64,000 nt of DNA from Diploptera punctata. Lineage: Eukaryota; Arthropoda; Insecta; Blattodea; Blaberidae. Position 1 is the stretch's first letter. Every line of letters begins with the position of its first letter. This document shows positions 20,198 through 30,855 of the stretch, one piece after another. Below the pieces are notes generated by a model. That model had not been told where the DNA came from. It ran no database searches and saw nothing but the letters and a program-made list of their open reading frames with translations. The position numbers and the translations under genes are program-made. The stretch is from contig JASPKZ010008348.1 of NCBI GenBank assembly GCA_030220185.1, positions 1,683,501 to 1,747,500 on the forward strand, written 5' to 3'.

Positions 20198-20450
20198 ATG
20201 GCAACTCCTCAACAGAAAAGGTTTTGTGTTTTGCAGTTTGAAAGTTGTAAATCAGTTGTGACAGTTCAATGTGTGTTTCGTAGACAGTTAAATCGTGATC
20301 CCCCCCAAATGTCAACAACATTCGTCGATGGCATGATCAGTTCTCAACGACCTGTAGTTTGTGTAAAGGCAAAAGTGTAGGACGACCAAGAGTGTCTGAG
20401 AAGAATATTGCTACTGCAACATTTCAAGCGCAAAGTCAGCGTAATCAGTA
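20198..20450 (+). pseudogene. Transposase N-terminus (DUF4817-type helix-turn-helix)
   Basis: The frame opens MATPQQKRFCVLQFESCKSV, then VQCVFRRQLNRDPP. This is the start of a multi-copy arthropod transposase whose N-terminal helix-turn-helix is known as DUF4817. It continues past a stop at 20380 in another frame as GRPRVSEKN. The helix-turn-helix binds transposon ends in related elements. Only about 80 codons are present, so the protein cannot function. Confidence 0.6.
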
Positions 20451-20564
20451 GGTTTTAGACCCTGTAACAATTATAAACGGTAGGGACACATATGTAATCG
20501 TTTTCATAAAACCTTCCACTCTGTCATTACTGGATTGGTCATCATGGTTCAGATGAGAGGGCTT

Positions 20565-20815
20565 ATCTCCAGTCGCCTCCTAGATCACGGGATCTCGCCC
20601 CATGGGATTTATTTCCTTTTGGGGTTTTGTAAAGGACAGTCTAGGTGCCTCCATTGCCTGCTAACCTGCCCGAGTTGAGAGACAGGATTCGAGGAGCTGT
20701 TGTTGCCATCAATCCATATATGCTTATTAATGTATGGGAAGAATTAGCCTACAGGTTGGATGTGTGTCATGTAACAAATGGGGCTCACATCGAACACCTA
20801 TGAACTTATAATGTA
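20565..20815 (+). pseudogene. Transposase C-terminus of the same deleted transposon
   Basis: Joined frames read AYLQSPPRSRDLAPWDLFPF, then PPLPANLPELRDRIRGAVV, then VWEELAYRLDVCHVTNGAHI and EHL. PPRSxDLxPxD is the segment carrying the last catalytic acid in this transposase type. At least one frameshift is needed. The D(E) motifs upstream are deleted. Confidence 0.6.
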
Positions 20816-20924
20816 AACTGAAGATGTTACCCTTTGAGTTAATAGGAGTTTTGTTTTTGTCATAGTTAGTTAAAGTATAATTAAACACCTTTAATATCGC
20901 TATATTATTTTATGCACACCCGAT

Positions 20925-21226
20925 ATATGCCAGATGACCAAGTATTTAGAACAATCGCAGAATCAGATGAAATGGATTACATGCATATTGACAAGTGAAT
21001 AAATTATGTTTTTGACTGAGAAAACGGGTGATACCCCTAGAACAACCCGCCATTGCCTCGACAAGACAGCATGAACTCCACATGGAGAAACCGATAGTAT
21101 CTAGCCACTTGCTCCAGAGTCTTGTATATTTGTCACGCAGCACAAATGTACAGCCAGTGACGTCTTATGAAGTGCAATGTCTTCCTGTAATATCTAAAAT
21201 GTTAGTTCATATTGATGTTCTTGCCC
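20925..21226. other. Intergenic DNA
   Basis: No gene or repeat was recognised. Confidence 0.4.
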
Positions 21227-21405
21227 ACCACTGTGGCCTCGAGGTAGCGTGCTGACTTGTTATACAGCGGGCCCTGGTTCGATCCCCGGTCGGGACAAGT
21301 TTCCTGGGTGACGGTTTTTTCGGGGTTTTTTCTTCACCTATAAGACAAATGTCAGAAAAGTTTGAGGTCCAAACGGTCCCCGACCATCATCTGGCCATCA
21401 TGTAT
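21227..21405 (+). mobile_element. tRNA-derived SINE family 1, 3'-truncated copy
   Basis: The head has A box GTGGCCTCGAGGTAGCG and B box GGTTCGATCCCC. The family body follows (CTGGGTGACGG, CACCTATAAGACAAATGTCA, AAACGGTCCCCGA) and stops near 21405. It lacks the TGGAAAGCAACGGGAAG and hairpin end of the full copies. Confidence 0.75.
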
Positions 21406-21640
21406 TTTACATCGAAATGTACATTTCCGGACATGGATTCCTTATCAAAATGTATGTACTAGAAATCTGTAATACTTATTCTGACACAACCTGTGCGTGT
21501 GTATATATATATATGGAATCTTTTCCCCGTTTTAAATATCTATCTAAGCACAATGAACGTTTCACTGTACAACTTGCTAGAATATATAGTTGGCTTATAT
21601 CCAAGTGACGATGGGCTGACATCTTCAAAGAACGAGCAGA
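21406..21640. other. Intergenic DNA
   Basis: Contains a short (AT)n near 21504. Nothing else was recognised. Confidence 0.35.
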
Positions 21641-21854
21641 GGCGCAATGGTCCAGAGTCGCCAGATGCAGGAAAAGCTGGAGAACGATGGAGAGCCAACT
21701 GTGTATTAACTAATCCCAGAACAGACAGTGTATACAAACCAAGTGCTGCATCCAAGTCAACTTCTCACCACGGAGTAGCTCACCGGGTGACACTCTCAAA
21801 TAGAGCTTAACCCCTGTACAGGGAGGCCTTTGTCCTAAAGGGACATATCAGGCT

Positions 21855-21889
<35 letters not shown>

Positions 21890-21892
21890 TAT
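21641..21892 (+). pseudogene. 3' end of a LINE with (TTTA)n tail
   Basis: The ending CCTGTACAGGGAGGCCTTTG, TCCTAAAGGGACATATCAGG and then (TTTA)n at 21855-21890 has the form of a CR1/Jockey-like 3' terminus: a hairpin followed by a simple-repeat tail. The frames upstream (21641-21810) are open but not recognisable as RT. The family is unresolved. Confidence 0.4.
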
Positions 21893-22189
21893 CCAAGTAT
21901 TTCCTGCTGTTTACTTCTCCATCCAATCTAAAGCTAATCTAATACAATTGATTCCCACTGTCAGGACATCTGTGCTTCCTGTGGGAGGTTTCTTAACCAC
22001 ACTAATTTAATTACGCTTATATCCCTACGGGTGTCAGCGAGGGGCAGATGATTAATACATTGCCTCGAGGCAACATCTAGTTGGAAGGCAAGGTATTAAT
22101 TCGATGCAAGAAATTTAGTCTAATTTTGCACAGAGGTATTTTTATTCAGGTTTGTTGTTCTTTTAAGAGTCTGATATTCTTCAGTCTCG

Positions 22190-22310
22190 GTACCCACGGC
22201 TTAAAGTCCCCCCGAAGACTTGTCCCTTGGATTTTTTCACCTTGAAACTCAATCGATCCCGGTCGGTTTGAACACTTACCCTCGGGACTGCAGCCCACCG
22301 CGGCCGACAT
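22190..22310 (-). repeat. Fragment of the 5.4-kb dispersed repeat
   Basis: The minus strand reads GTTCAAACCGACCGGGATCG, then CTTCGGGGGGACTTTAAGCC, matching the start of 5445-6073 and of the copy at 26740-27045. Confidence 0.5.
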
Positions 22311-22324
22311 TTCTCCATCCATTT

Positions 22325-22800
22325 TTTTTTTCTGACTATTTAACTCATGCCCCTAATGGGAATCAAAGATCAATTCATGTTTCAATGAATTTTGTTTACA
22401 ACCAATGACAGTCGTGTTTCACCTCGATAATTATCGAATTCTGTTTACCAAAATAAATAAAACTCCTCGTTTTTAATATTCTGAACAGATGAGAGCATTA
22501 TTTTGAATTGACTGATTCTACAAAAAATACGTTGAATATAGCAAATAATGAATAGATTCCTTCAAACTACACATTTGATAATTGTGTGTTCAATAATTGT
22601 GTTTTTAAATAATTATTTTACTGAGTTGTTTCCTAAAAAATAATTAATAATCTATAATGTTGATTATAATGTACAATTTGAAGTGTTTCATTTTTTTCCC
22701 ACTAGGGTGCATTAATACCATATTGAGATCCTATTTGATTATGATCTAGTTGCAGTGGATCAACAAATGAAACGTAACCAAACATTTCTCCTTGTTTTCA
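22325..22800 (+). repeat. Unclassified dispersed repeat, copy 1 of an inverted pair
   Basis: Matches the minus strand of 47800-48262 over about 450 bp, for example CAGTCGTGTTTCACCTC, CAAATAATGAATAGATTCC against the equivalent there, and TGAAACGTAACCA at the right. No coding frame was found. An (AT)n follows at 22818-22858. Confidence 0.65.
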
Positions 22801-22816
22801 AACATCGCCGTTTACA

Positions 22817-22817
<1 letters not shown>

Positions 22818-22858
<41 letters not shown>
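22818..22858. repeat. (AT)n microsatellite
   Basis: An uninterrupted AT run just after the dispersed repeat at 22325-22800. Confidence 0.95.
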
Positions 22859-22864
<6 letters not shown>

Positions 22865-23340
22865 CTATATTGAATAATAATTTGTGAGTAAACATTAATT
22901 TTATTAGTTAAATAGTCCTCTAAATACCACTCTTGATTTCCAAATCCTCTAGATAAATAGAACATCACTCGTGGCATATCTTACATACTGGAAGAATATT
23001 TTTTTGCGTTTTTGTTTTTTTTATTTAAATGTACGTGGATTCACAAGTTGCATAGAATCCTACGTCTCTTTATAAGGAGAATTAGCTAATAAAGCGTTGT
23101 AATTGTTGAGAATTAAATTATCTACTGCAGCTGATTATGGGACAGAAGTGGTTCGCTTTAACTTTGCTTAATTAGCCGCTCAACAAATAGCCTACTGCCG
23201 CTAATTAGTTATGAAGAGACTTTTTGAACGTCTTGAGGGAAGCCCATTGTGTGCGGCTCAACAACTCAGCAAAATGGAAACAAACTTATAACTAAAGACG
23301 TCGTCAAACTTTCCCTGCATTCCGCTAAAAGTTTACAAAA
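22859..23340. other. Intergenic DNA
   Basis: AT-rich. No gene was recognised. Confidence 0.4.
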
Positions 23341-23344
23341 CTCT

Positions 23345-23590
23345 CACTGACACTATCGAACTTGGAAATTCATAGCCTTCCATACATCCCTAACACGAGA
23401 TAACATTTTCTAATCATTCCCTTCCTATTATGCTCTCACGTACTGAACGAGTTCTCTCCGGCTTTCCTGCAAGTAGTAGCATGCCCCTTTTTGATCACCC
23501 ATCCCAGCCTATGTGACATAAATTTTATCATATCCACTTTCCCATATAGATCTTGTCGCTCACTATTATTTAGTTTCTTCAATCGTTATT
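23345..23590 (-). pseudogene. RTE-like LINE C-terminal relic, copy 2 (heavily decayed)
   Basis: The plus-strand phrases ACTGACACTATCGAA, CCATACATCCCTA and TCTCCGGCTTTCCTGCAAG are the antisense of the RTE-like 3' end seen cleanly at 34668-35039. No open frame survives. Confidence 0.5.
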
Positions 23591-23933
23591 ACGCGCAAGT
23601 TGGACGAATAGCAGCTCCAGGCTGGTGCGAAGGAGTCAAAAATAAAATGTCCCACAATTACTAAGAATAGAATTGAATGAATACTTTTCGCGGTTCCTAA
23701 CTTGATTCACAGCATGAAAATCGGGATAGATTATAAATATAAGCTGAATCACAGCAAGAAAATCGGGATAGATTATAAATATCCGATAATCGACGGGACT
23801 GACTGACTGAGTTTTGGCAACGACCAGCATTGCCCAATGTGCCGCTTTTCTCTGGGATCCTATTTAGGTCCCTTGGCGGCCTAATTCCATAATGTTGTTC
23901 TTTATGGGGTTTTATTAGTTAACTTATCGCGTG
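23591..23933. other. Intergenic DNA with a short direct duplication
   Basis: The phrase AAAATCGGGATAGATTATAA occurs twice (about 23717 and 23759), a 42-bp direct duplication that resembles the Helitron-type unit. Otherwise nothing. Confidence 0.4.
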
Positions 23934-24099
23934 TTATGCGGTGTTTTGGTTCCATTGCAAGTAATATACAAGCCATGGGTGAGATGAGGATGGTTTCTCA
24001 CCAGAGCAGGACGTCGTAAACCGCGCCGCTGGACAAGCAGAGAGTCCGAAAGCCAGCGACGCAGAGTGAGCCACACTACTGTAGGCTGAAATACAGCCT

Positions 24100-24445
24100 C
24101 CATCTCTCAGTGGTGGACCATCATCAGGGGGCCTGATAAATATGTTTCGGTGTACAGCACGTCGCTGTAGCATACGCCCTATATTGCGAACAATTGGGTT
24201 ATCATGATTATTGATAAGATGAAGCATATCAATTTTATCCTCAATTGTGTCACCGATATTGGGTATCTGTGCTAGATTGTGAAGCTCGGCGATCCTCGTA
24301 TATGGCGGTGCCGAATAAATGACTTTTAAACATTTGTTTTGTATGATTTGAACTTTTCTTTTATGACAAGCCGCGAGGATACTCCAGGCTTCACATCCAT
24401 ACAGCAACATGCTGCGGATCACAGCTTGATATAGAGTAAGCTTGA
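24100..24445 (-). pseudogene. Jockey-like LINE RT C-terminus
   Basis: The minus-strand frame reads MIRSMLLYGCEAWSILAACH, then KVQIIQNKCLKVIYSAPPYT and RIAELHNLAQIPNI. This is the thumb and C-terminal region of Jockey-type RTs, where the family has PMLTYGCPVWG and LQVxQNKxLR. The frame stays open past the conserved part into unrelated sequence near 24060. Upstream the copy ends at about 24445, so only the last roughly 110 codons of ORF2 remain. This is a dead 5' truncation. Confidence 0.7.
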
Positions 24446-24589
24446 TCCTAGTAGAATCGACAGGAAATCAGATAGCCTTCATATATAACGTCTGTGGGTC
24501 TGCGAGGCTTTGAGTCTGTCCTATATGAACTCAAAAACAACTTTACCGATTTAAATGGGGTTTTGACCATAATGTACAGAATGTTTAGT

Positions 24590-24800
24590 GACAATTAACG
24601 TAGGCTATATAACATATTACCCCACGAACTATAGGGCTGAAGCAATCGAAGAGTGTATCGGTGCACTAAAAATGTCGCTTATTAGACGTTTAAATGACAT
24701 CCATTGCCTAAACCATAACAAATGCACCAAATTAATGTACACAAAATTTAATATCTCAAAAAGTCTACAAAAAGTCCGCGACAGCATATGTCTGTCTTAA
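24590..24800 (+). repeat. Dispersed repeat shared with 18100-18300
   Basis: CTAAACCATAACAAATGCAC, AAATTAATGTACACA and CGACAGCATATGT occur here and at about 18210-18295. At 18110 and 24596 both have a GTAGGCTATA start. It is probably part of the Helitron-like element or its autonomous relative. Confidence 0.45.
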
Positions 24801-24830
24801 GATATTAAATATAAATTGGTACCTGGTAAA

Positions 24831-25543
24831 TGAGTCGTCCTCAACTAAATTATTAATCTTCATCAAGTAGTTCCAATATGGAGGCCATTCAAAACAATGT
24901 TTCATCATCTACATTTTAACTGGTACTGATGCTGTTGTAGGCTATAAGTTGTACAACAGGTTTATGTCTGCGCGTGTGTTCTCCTTGAGTGGTCTGTATT
25001 CTTTGCTTCTTTAGATTTTCTGTCTTCAAGGGTGCTAATCTTGTTGCTGTTATATTCTCTGTGTAGTACTGACATAATATTAACGATTTTATTGAACTGG
25101 TGACCTTTTTTCTAGTATGTGTTTGGAAAAACTTGATTTTTTTCGTTATTCATATTTTTAATGTTCACAGTAAATACTTTGAACATTTCAAAATTTAAAA
25201 AATCTAGAAAACAATTATTTAAAATTATTAATTAAGAAGAAAAATCAAGTTTTGCCAAATCATACTAGAAACGGGTCATCAGTGTGACAAAATCGATAAT
25301 GCTATGTCAGTATCACAGAGAGTATAACAACAACGAGATTAGCGTCAATGAAGAAGACATACAAATTCTAATAGAAGCGAAAAATACAGATATACTCAAC
25401 GAGAACATACCCGCAGACTCGTTCTACAATTTATATAACAACATCAGTACCAGTTAAAATGCAGAAGATGAAATATTGTTTTTGAAAGGCCTCCATATTG
25501 GAACTACTTGATGAAGTTTAATAATGTAGTTGAGGACGACTGA
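24831..25543. repeat. Large imperfect inverted repeat (fold-back element)
   Basis: The arms at about 24831-25145 and 25240-25543 are inverted copies. The outer ends GAGTCGTCCTCAACTA and TAGTTGAGGACGAC pair, then CATCAAGTAGTTCCAATATG pairs with its complement, and further matches run to the AT-rich centre. No coding frame is conserved. A Helitron-like fragment follows at 25620. It may be a fold-back transposon or a tail-to-tail duplication. Confidence 0.6.
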
Positions 25544-25619
25544 CTTACTACGTATCAATGTTGTATTCAGTATCTTATTACATAAGCTCAACGGTGCTTT
25601 AAAATGAATTTTAAAGTGT

Positions 25620-25860
25620 TGATATGTCGTCTTTTACGCATAACTCACAATAACAATTTTTGTTATTCAGCTCATTGATGCCAAGCAGATCGGAAGAAGT
25701 AGATTCCCGGGCAATGCTGAGTAAACAGCAGGGGGTATGAAAAAATAATTACGATATAAATTTATAATTATTTTTCGTTTTACTTATTCAACTAGAAGTA
25801 AAAATACAATTTATTTATTTAGCTGTAGCAGCGCACGTCAGGTAGGCCTATTAGCTAGTT
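25620..25860 (+). repeat. Helitron-like fragment
   Basis: One minisatellite unit (CAGCTCATTGATGCCAAGCA, CCCGGGCAATGCTGAGTAAA) plus the terminal GCAGCGCACGTCAGG and TTAGCTAGTT, as in the element at 17985-18908. Confidence 0.5.
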
Positions 25861-26690
25861 TTAAATAAAATACGTTTATGTGTTGTCTCAACAGTTGAAA
25901 ATGTAGTATCATCTCATTAATTAGTTAATTTGATTATTTTTACTTGTTACAAAGTGTGAAGTGGACACAGCTACTTGTAAGGAGTTGGACTGTTGTATCA
26001 ACCCGCATGTACTTTTGTTAAATAACAAAAATGGGAGCTAGTACAGATATTGATCCTGGTAATGGGGAACCCTTGAAGCTGAAACAATCAAGATAAAGAC
26101 AGCGACGCTCCTAACAAGATGCGCCTCGAGGAGTTCGATACCAGAGAGAGTATTGGGAGTACCTCCTCCTTCCCCAGCAGTCCCTGGTAAATTGATAGCA
26201 GACGGAAGAAAAAATAAAGACTTGAAGATTTAGTTTGGACAGCTCAGCGTGTATCTGTATGAACCCGCTATTCTTTATATTAAACGCTTCTTCTTTTCGT
26301 AAACCAGAGAGAATCATCTGTCTTCTGCTCCTCTTTTTTATATTCAAATGAGGTCTCACCCCTCTGCCTATTACATTGTATAAATGACTCATTTAAAATA
26401 GAATTACATTTACACGACCCATCGGCATATTAAACAGCATTAATATTTAATATTTTAATCTTAAGATAACTTATATGTCTTTGACCACACACGGATATGG
26501 AGGCCTCCCTGAATTAGGCATCAGTTCAATCCGGGGCCACCTTCGAGACAGCACGAACATTTAAGGCAAGACTCACACATTCATACTGAAGAAGGAGAAC
26601 GTGATGGCAAGATGGTGTTCGGGGAGTATTTGCGCCTTAAAGTTCCCCAAAATTTGTTATATAGGAGAGTAAATCTAATATATCTATCTA
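25861..26690. other. Intergenic DNA, no gene recognised
   Basis: No conserved motif was found. The minus-strand frame at 26111-26392 is not recognisable. Confidence 0.4.
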
Positions 26691-26739
26691 CAATGGCGGA
26701 ACAGTCCAATGTTGAGCCTTCGTCCTTCCTTTGTCAGGA

Positions 26740-27045
26740 GTTACTAGACCAAGTTAATTACTCTTATTTCCCAAAGATGTCATGAATGGTATGCGGTCAA
26801 CATACTGACGCAATGCGACATCTAGTAGGCTACTAAGGTATTACTAGGATGGAAAAGGTCAGAAAAATTTGTTTAGAGGCCTCTTTACTTAGGTTTAAGT
26901 ATCTTTTAGGACCGTAAAATCTTGAGAAATGAGACCCACGGCTTAAAGTCCCTCCCGAAGGACATTCGCTTTGAATTTTTCCATTCTAAAAAAGATCCAT
27001 CGACCACTCCGGGTTTGAACGCGCCATCTTCGGGAACATAACCAC
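26740..27045 (-). repeat. Dispersed repeat of unknown class, copy 3
   Basis: Inverse match to 16379-16640 and 5445-5700: CCCAAAGATGTCATGAATGG, GACATCTAGTAGGCTACTAA, GGAGGGACTTTAAGCC on the opposite strand. It is more diverged than copies 1 and 2. Confidence 0.6.
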
Positions 27046-27084
27046 CAGTCCATACAGGCTAAGACATACGCCCCGTAGTGTCAT

Positions 27085-27170
27085 CTAATAAACATATCCC
27101 GACCGGGGATGGAACCCAGGCCAGCTGTGTATGGAGTAAAGACGTCACAAGTTAACCGCTTGGAGGACAG
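27085..27170 (-). repeat. Worn tRNA-like SINE head
   Basis: The minus strand has a B-box-like GGTTCCATCCCCGGTCGGG, as in SINE family 1. The surrounding body is not matched. Confidence 0.35.
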
Positions 27171-28215
27171 TGATTTCAATACCAGGGTAAATAATTTTAA
27201 TGTTAGGAAAATAATGTTTCACTTCAAGAATGAAATAGCTTCTGGCGATTCTCTCTTTAAATTAAACTTTGAAAAGAGTAGCTGCTCATTTTTTTGTAAA
27301 ATTTCAACAATTATTCTTTTTAAAACATGAAATTCCAATTACAAGCATAGGCACAGTGTATTCATCTATTGATTGTCAGTGACAGCCCTGCAGTGCTTTT
27401 TGTAGCTGCTACTGAATAGAGGTTAATAAAATGAAACCGATATCGTACACCAGCTACGGATGAGAATCAGGCTGCATCATAGAAGCAGACCAGCAAATAC
27501 ATGCAATAAATGACACGCTTTCTATATTACACAAAAATACGATATAAATTACATTAATATTTTGGGGGAAATTGAAATTTTAAAACAAGCTAGAAACGGA
27601 AGGATTCTAAATGAAAACTTGCTTATCGACAAAAACCTGTTCTTTAAAATCCCCAAAATAACTAGTAAATGAATAAAGGCTGATGATGAACGAAGAACGA
27701 AAGACCAACGCAATTTAAAACCATACGAGTTGAGGACATCTGGATAACTGATACATGTTTGTGTTTAACTGAACGTTATCTTAAAGATCACAAAATTATT
27801 AACTATCTGACAAACATTTCACTGGTAGTAGAGTTGTACATGCTTGTCAAGAATTCAGAAATGATCCAGGAGTTTTCGAAAGAATTCGACATTCATTGCA
27901 GAGACGAGCACAGTATTGCATATCCAGATGCAAGGAAGACACTTCGAACACCTCCTTTAACAGGTAACCCATAAGTGAAGTGAACTGTGAAATGTGAACT
28001 GAACGAGATGAAAAATTAATAGTAAAGTCTAAATTCAAATTAATTTGTACTAACTAGGATGATGTTTACTATGAAGTCAGTGGCGGCTTGTAACCATACA
28101 TTCGTAATTATCTCGCAAACGGCTCGTTTGCGGACCCATGTTTACTGGGGCATTGTTGCTTCTATTATCGTGTACTTTCAACCATGTAAGTTTGCGCCAT
28201 CCTTTTTTATACACC
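27171..28215. other. Intergenic DNA, no gene recognised
   Basis: Open frames at 27109-27330 and 27759-27974 encode peptides I do not recognise. Codon and amino-acid use look like background. Confidence 0.35.
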
Positions 28216-28342
28216 CTATATATATATATATATATATCATCATCCGGCATCATGGCAGCTCCCGCAGTCTTCCGGAAACCAAACGCCATTCCTCTCTTTC
28301 CATCCATTGATCTTCATCCAATCCTCTGATATTCATAGCTGC
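28216..28342 (-). pseudogene. RT C-terminal fragment with (AT)n tail
   Basis: The minus strand matches the 3' end of the RT relic at 40530-40930: AGCAGCTATGAATATCAGAG (AAMNIRG) and then a shared 3' UTR (GGTTTCCGGAAGAC). It is followed by an (AT)n run at 28216-28238. Confidence 0.55.
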
Positions 28343-28353
28343 TTGTATATGCT

Positions 28354-28386
<33 letters not shown>

Positions 28387-28524
28387 TTGTAAATGATAAA
28401 TTCATTCATTATAGTTTATTACTTTCTAAGTATATTTTTTTAATGTATAATGTATTCAAGCTGTACATATTCTTCTGTTAGATTTAATTTTAGTTTACTT
28501 AAATTTTATTGTGTTATGAAATAC

Positions 28525-28555
<31 letters not shown>

Positions 28556-28680
28556 TTTGGTCAGATAATTGTTTAGTATCTAATCTTCTGATTTTTGTAT
28601 TTGAATGTTAAATGTGTTTGTTCTGGTGAGTGAAAGAGAAGACCATGTGGCCTTAACTCCACCAGGTTAAATAAATAAAT
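28340..28680 (+). pseudogene. CR1-like LINE 3' UTR, solitary copy
   Basis: A (GT)n at about 28360-28386, an (ATT)n at 28525-28553, then GGTGAGTGAAAGAGAAGACC, ATGTGGCCTTAACTCCACCA and AAATAAATAAAT. This is the same 3' ending as the LINE at 10538-10849. No RT is left. Confidence 0.6.
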
Positions 28681-29186
28681 CATGATTCTTATGAATGTTT
28701 ACTTTAAAAAATAAATTCTTACTTCGGAAAATAGAAATAAACGTCACATATAAAATTGAATATTTAAAATCAGTTATTATATATTTTATGAAGTGTATCA
28801 TCTATTGAAAGAAACTTGTATTTTTTATATCTGAACCTTTTACTGCATGCCCATATTTCAGCATCTTTCTCTGCATGCTGGAATCCAGTGTACATTTTTT
28901 CTTTATTTTCACGCTATGGTAGACAAGCAGGGTATTATATTACTCTGTATTGACGAATAACTGGAATTTACTATACAAGGACATAAGTTAACTTATCTCC
29001 CTAGGAGACGTATTCGTGTATAACCTACACCTCTAGGAAATAATTTTTATAAATGTTGATACCCTTTTAGAATTTTGAATTAATTGTTATAACTTACCAC
29101 TCAATAAAATAAATAAATTCATTCATAAAAAATAAATACTAAAAAATGTAATTCTTGATATCATTAAAAAATAAATAATAAATCTA
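28681..29186. other. Intergenic DNA
   Basis: AT-rich. Nothing was recognised. Confidence 0.4.
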
Positions 29187-29516
29187 TCCATAGTAATTCT
29201 GCCCGAGGGCAGGTCTTTCACTGCAATCATAGCATTTTCATGTTTTTCTTTGCAGCTTTACAAGGGAATTATAGGTGTGGTAGCTTCCCGTTGCTTTGCA
29301 CACTGGTGAATGATGCTGATGATAATGAGAAGGATGATTATGATGATGACCTGATGATTTTCGGGGACCGATGAACCCTAAGCTTCCTGACATTTGTCTT
29401 ACAAGTGAGGAAAAAAACCCGAAAAAGCCTCACCGAGGAGCCTGTCCCGACCGGGAATCGAACCCGGGCCCGCTGCGTGACATGGCATCACGCTACCTTG
29501 AGACCACAGCGGTGGA
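29187..29516 (-). mobile_element. tRNA-derived SINE family 1
   Basis: Minus orientation, with the head at the right: A box TGTGGTCTCAAGGTAGCG and B box GGTTCGATTCCCGG. The family body follows leftward to GCAGTGAAAGACCTGCCC and GGGCAGAATTACTATGGAT at the left end. The interior (29300-29350) has ATG/ATC trinucleotide variation typical of the family. Confidence 0.8.
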
Positions 29517-29567
29517 CAAATCATAAATAGCGGTTAGATATAAACTTCACAATTTAGGATAATTATA

Positions 29568-29597
29568 CGAGGGCGGATCGGAAAGTAACGCACAATA
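29568..29597 (+). repeat. mariner left terminal inverted repeat
   Basis: Thirty bases beginning CGAGGGCGGATCGG, exactly complementary to 30856-30885. Confidence 0.93.
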
Positions 29598-29729
29598 ATT
29601 TTTTTCTGCCTTGGTATTGCAGCTAGAATGTTGAAATTTCACAGAGATATAGTTTGAAGTTTTCACTACAGATGGTATTTTTTTCTCAGGTGCACCGCTT
29701 GCGAGAGAAGCTTGAACTATGCAACAAAG

Positions 29730-30782
29730 ATGGCGCGCATGCTACAGTCGTCCACCTGTGAGGAACAGAGAAGTGTTGTTCGATTTTTGTGGGCCAAAGG
29801 GCATAAACCCAGTGAAATTCACAGGGACATGCGTGGCGTGTATGGGGATGATTGTATGGACCGTAGCAATGTCTCCAGGTGGTGCACATTCTTCCAAGAG
29901 GGACGCGTGAACCTTAGTGATTCGCCACGCTCCGGCCGGCCGACAACAGCAGCAATCCCGCAGAATGTCAGAGGCATTGAGGCGGCAATTCTGAACGACC
30001 GGCTTGTGCAACTGCGAGCCTTATCGCAGAAGTTCATTTCCTATGGTGCGGTGTACGATATTGTTCATAAAAATTTGAAATTCCGTAAAGTTAGTGCTCG
30101 CTGGGTGCCTAAGAACCTGACAGACGACCACAAGGGCCAGCGAATGATGGCAAGCTTGGACCACTTAACGCGGTACACCGCACAAGGACATGACTTTCTG
30201 GAAGGAATCGTCACAGGTGATGAGTCGTGGGCGTACCACTACACGCCCGAAACAAAGCTGGCATCAATGGAGTGGAAACATGCTGGTTCCCCAGTAAAGA
30301 AAACATTCAAAGTGACTCAATCTGCCAGGAAAGTGCTTGTGACAGTGTTCTCCGATATGCATGGTGTTTTATTCGTGGACTTTGCTGAACACGGTACCAC
30401 TGTGAATGCTGCGGCCTACATTAAAACTTTGGTGAAGTTGCGTCGTGCCATTCGTGACAAACGTCACAACATTAACGTTAAACTTCTTCATGACAATGCT
30501 CGCCCCCATGTTGCTGCTGTCGTTCGTCAGAAAATCGCCGAGTTTGGTTGGGAGGTGCTCCAGCATCCACCATACAGTCCGGATCTTGCACCATCGGACT
30601 TTCATCTGTTTGGTCCCATGAAGAAATTCCTGGCCGGCAAACGCTTTGAGACAGATGTGAAAGTGAAATCAGCAGTGCGCAGATGGCTACACTCCAACCA
30701 AACGGACTTCTACGAACAGGGTATATTGAAACTGGTAACACGATGGGAAAAATCTGTTGAGAAAGTTGGTGAGTATGTCTAA
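29730..30782 (+). CDS. mariner transposase
   Basis: This transposase cuts and pastes the element at TA dinucleotides. I chose the ATG at 29730, which gives 350 codons, the usual mariner length; the frame is open back to a TTG at 29712. The N-terminal paired-like DNA-binding region includes RSVVRFLWAKGHKPSEIHRD and NVSRWCTFFQEGR, then SPRSGRPTT. WVPKNLTDDHKGQR is the mariner WVPHEL-like motif. The catalytic triad appears complete: TGDESW (D164), LLHDNARPH (D255) and SPDLAPSDFHLF (D290), giving D(34)D. There are no internal stops or frameshifts. Activity is plausible but untested. Confidence 0.93.
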   Translation: MARMLQSSTCEEQRSVVRFLWAKGHKPSEIHRDMRGVYGDDCMDRSNVSRWCTFFQEGRVNLSDSPRSGRPTTAAIPQNVRGIEAAILNDRLVQLRALSQKFISYGAVYDIVHKNLKFRKVSARWVPKNLTDDHKGQRMMASLDHLTRYTAQGHDFLEGIVTGDESWAYHYTPETKLASMEWKHAGSPVKKTFKVTQSARKVLVTVFSDMHGVLFVDFAEHGTTVNAAAYIKTLVKLRRAIRDKRHNINVKLLHDNARPHVAAVVRQKIAEFGWEVLQHPPYSPDLAPSDFHLFGPMKKFLAGKRFETDVKVKSAVRRWLHSNQTDFYEQGILKLVTRWEKSVEKVGEYV

Positions 30783-30855
30783 AAGTAGGTAAAATATGTA
30801 AGTTCATTTGTGATTTTTTTCCTTTTTTTTTACTATTAAAACTTTTAAAAAAAAA

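Larger units (their letters stand above)
20027..20924 (+). mobile_element. Internally deleted DNA transposon (Tc1/mariner superfamily, DUF4817 type)
   Basis: The ends GTGTGCATATTATAAG (20030-20045) and, inverted at 20899-20923, GTGTGCATAAAATAAT look like worn inverted repeats next to TA. Between them lie the N-terminus and C-terminus of one transposase (next two features) with most of the catalytic domain missing. It is therefore a non-autonomous deletion derivative. Confidence 0.55.

Noticed and set aside
29719..30807. Several frames overlapping the mariner transposase
   Set aside because: They are shadows of the transposase gene in other frames.
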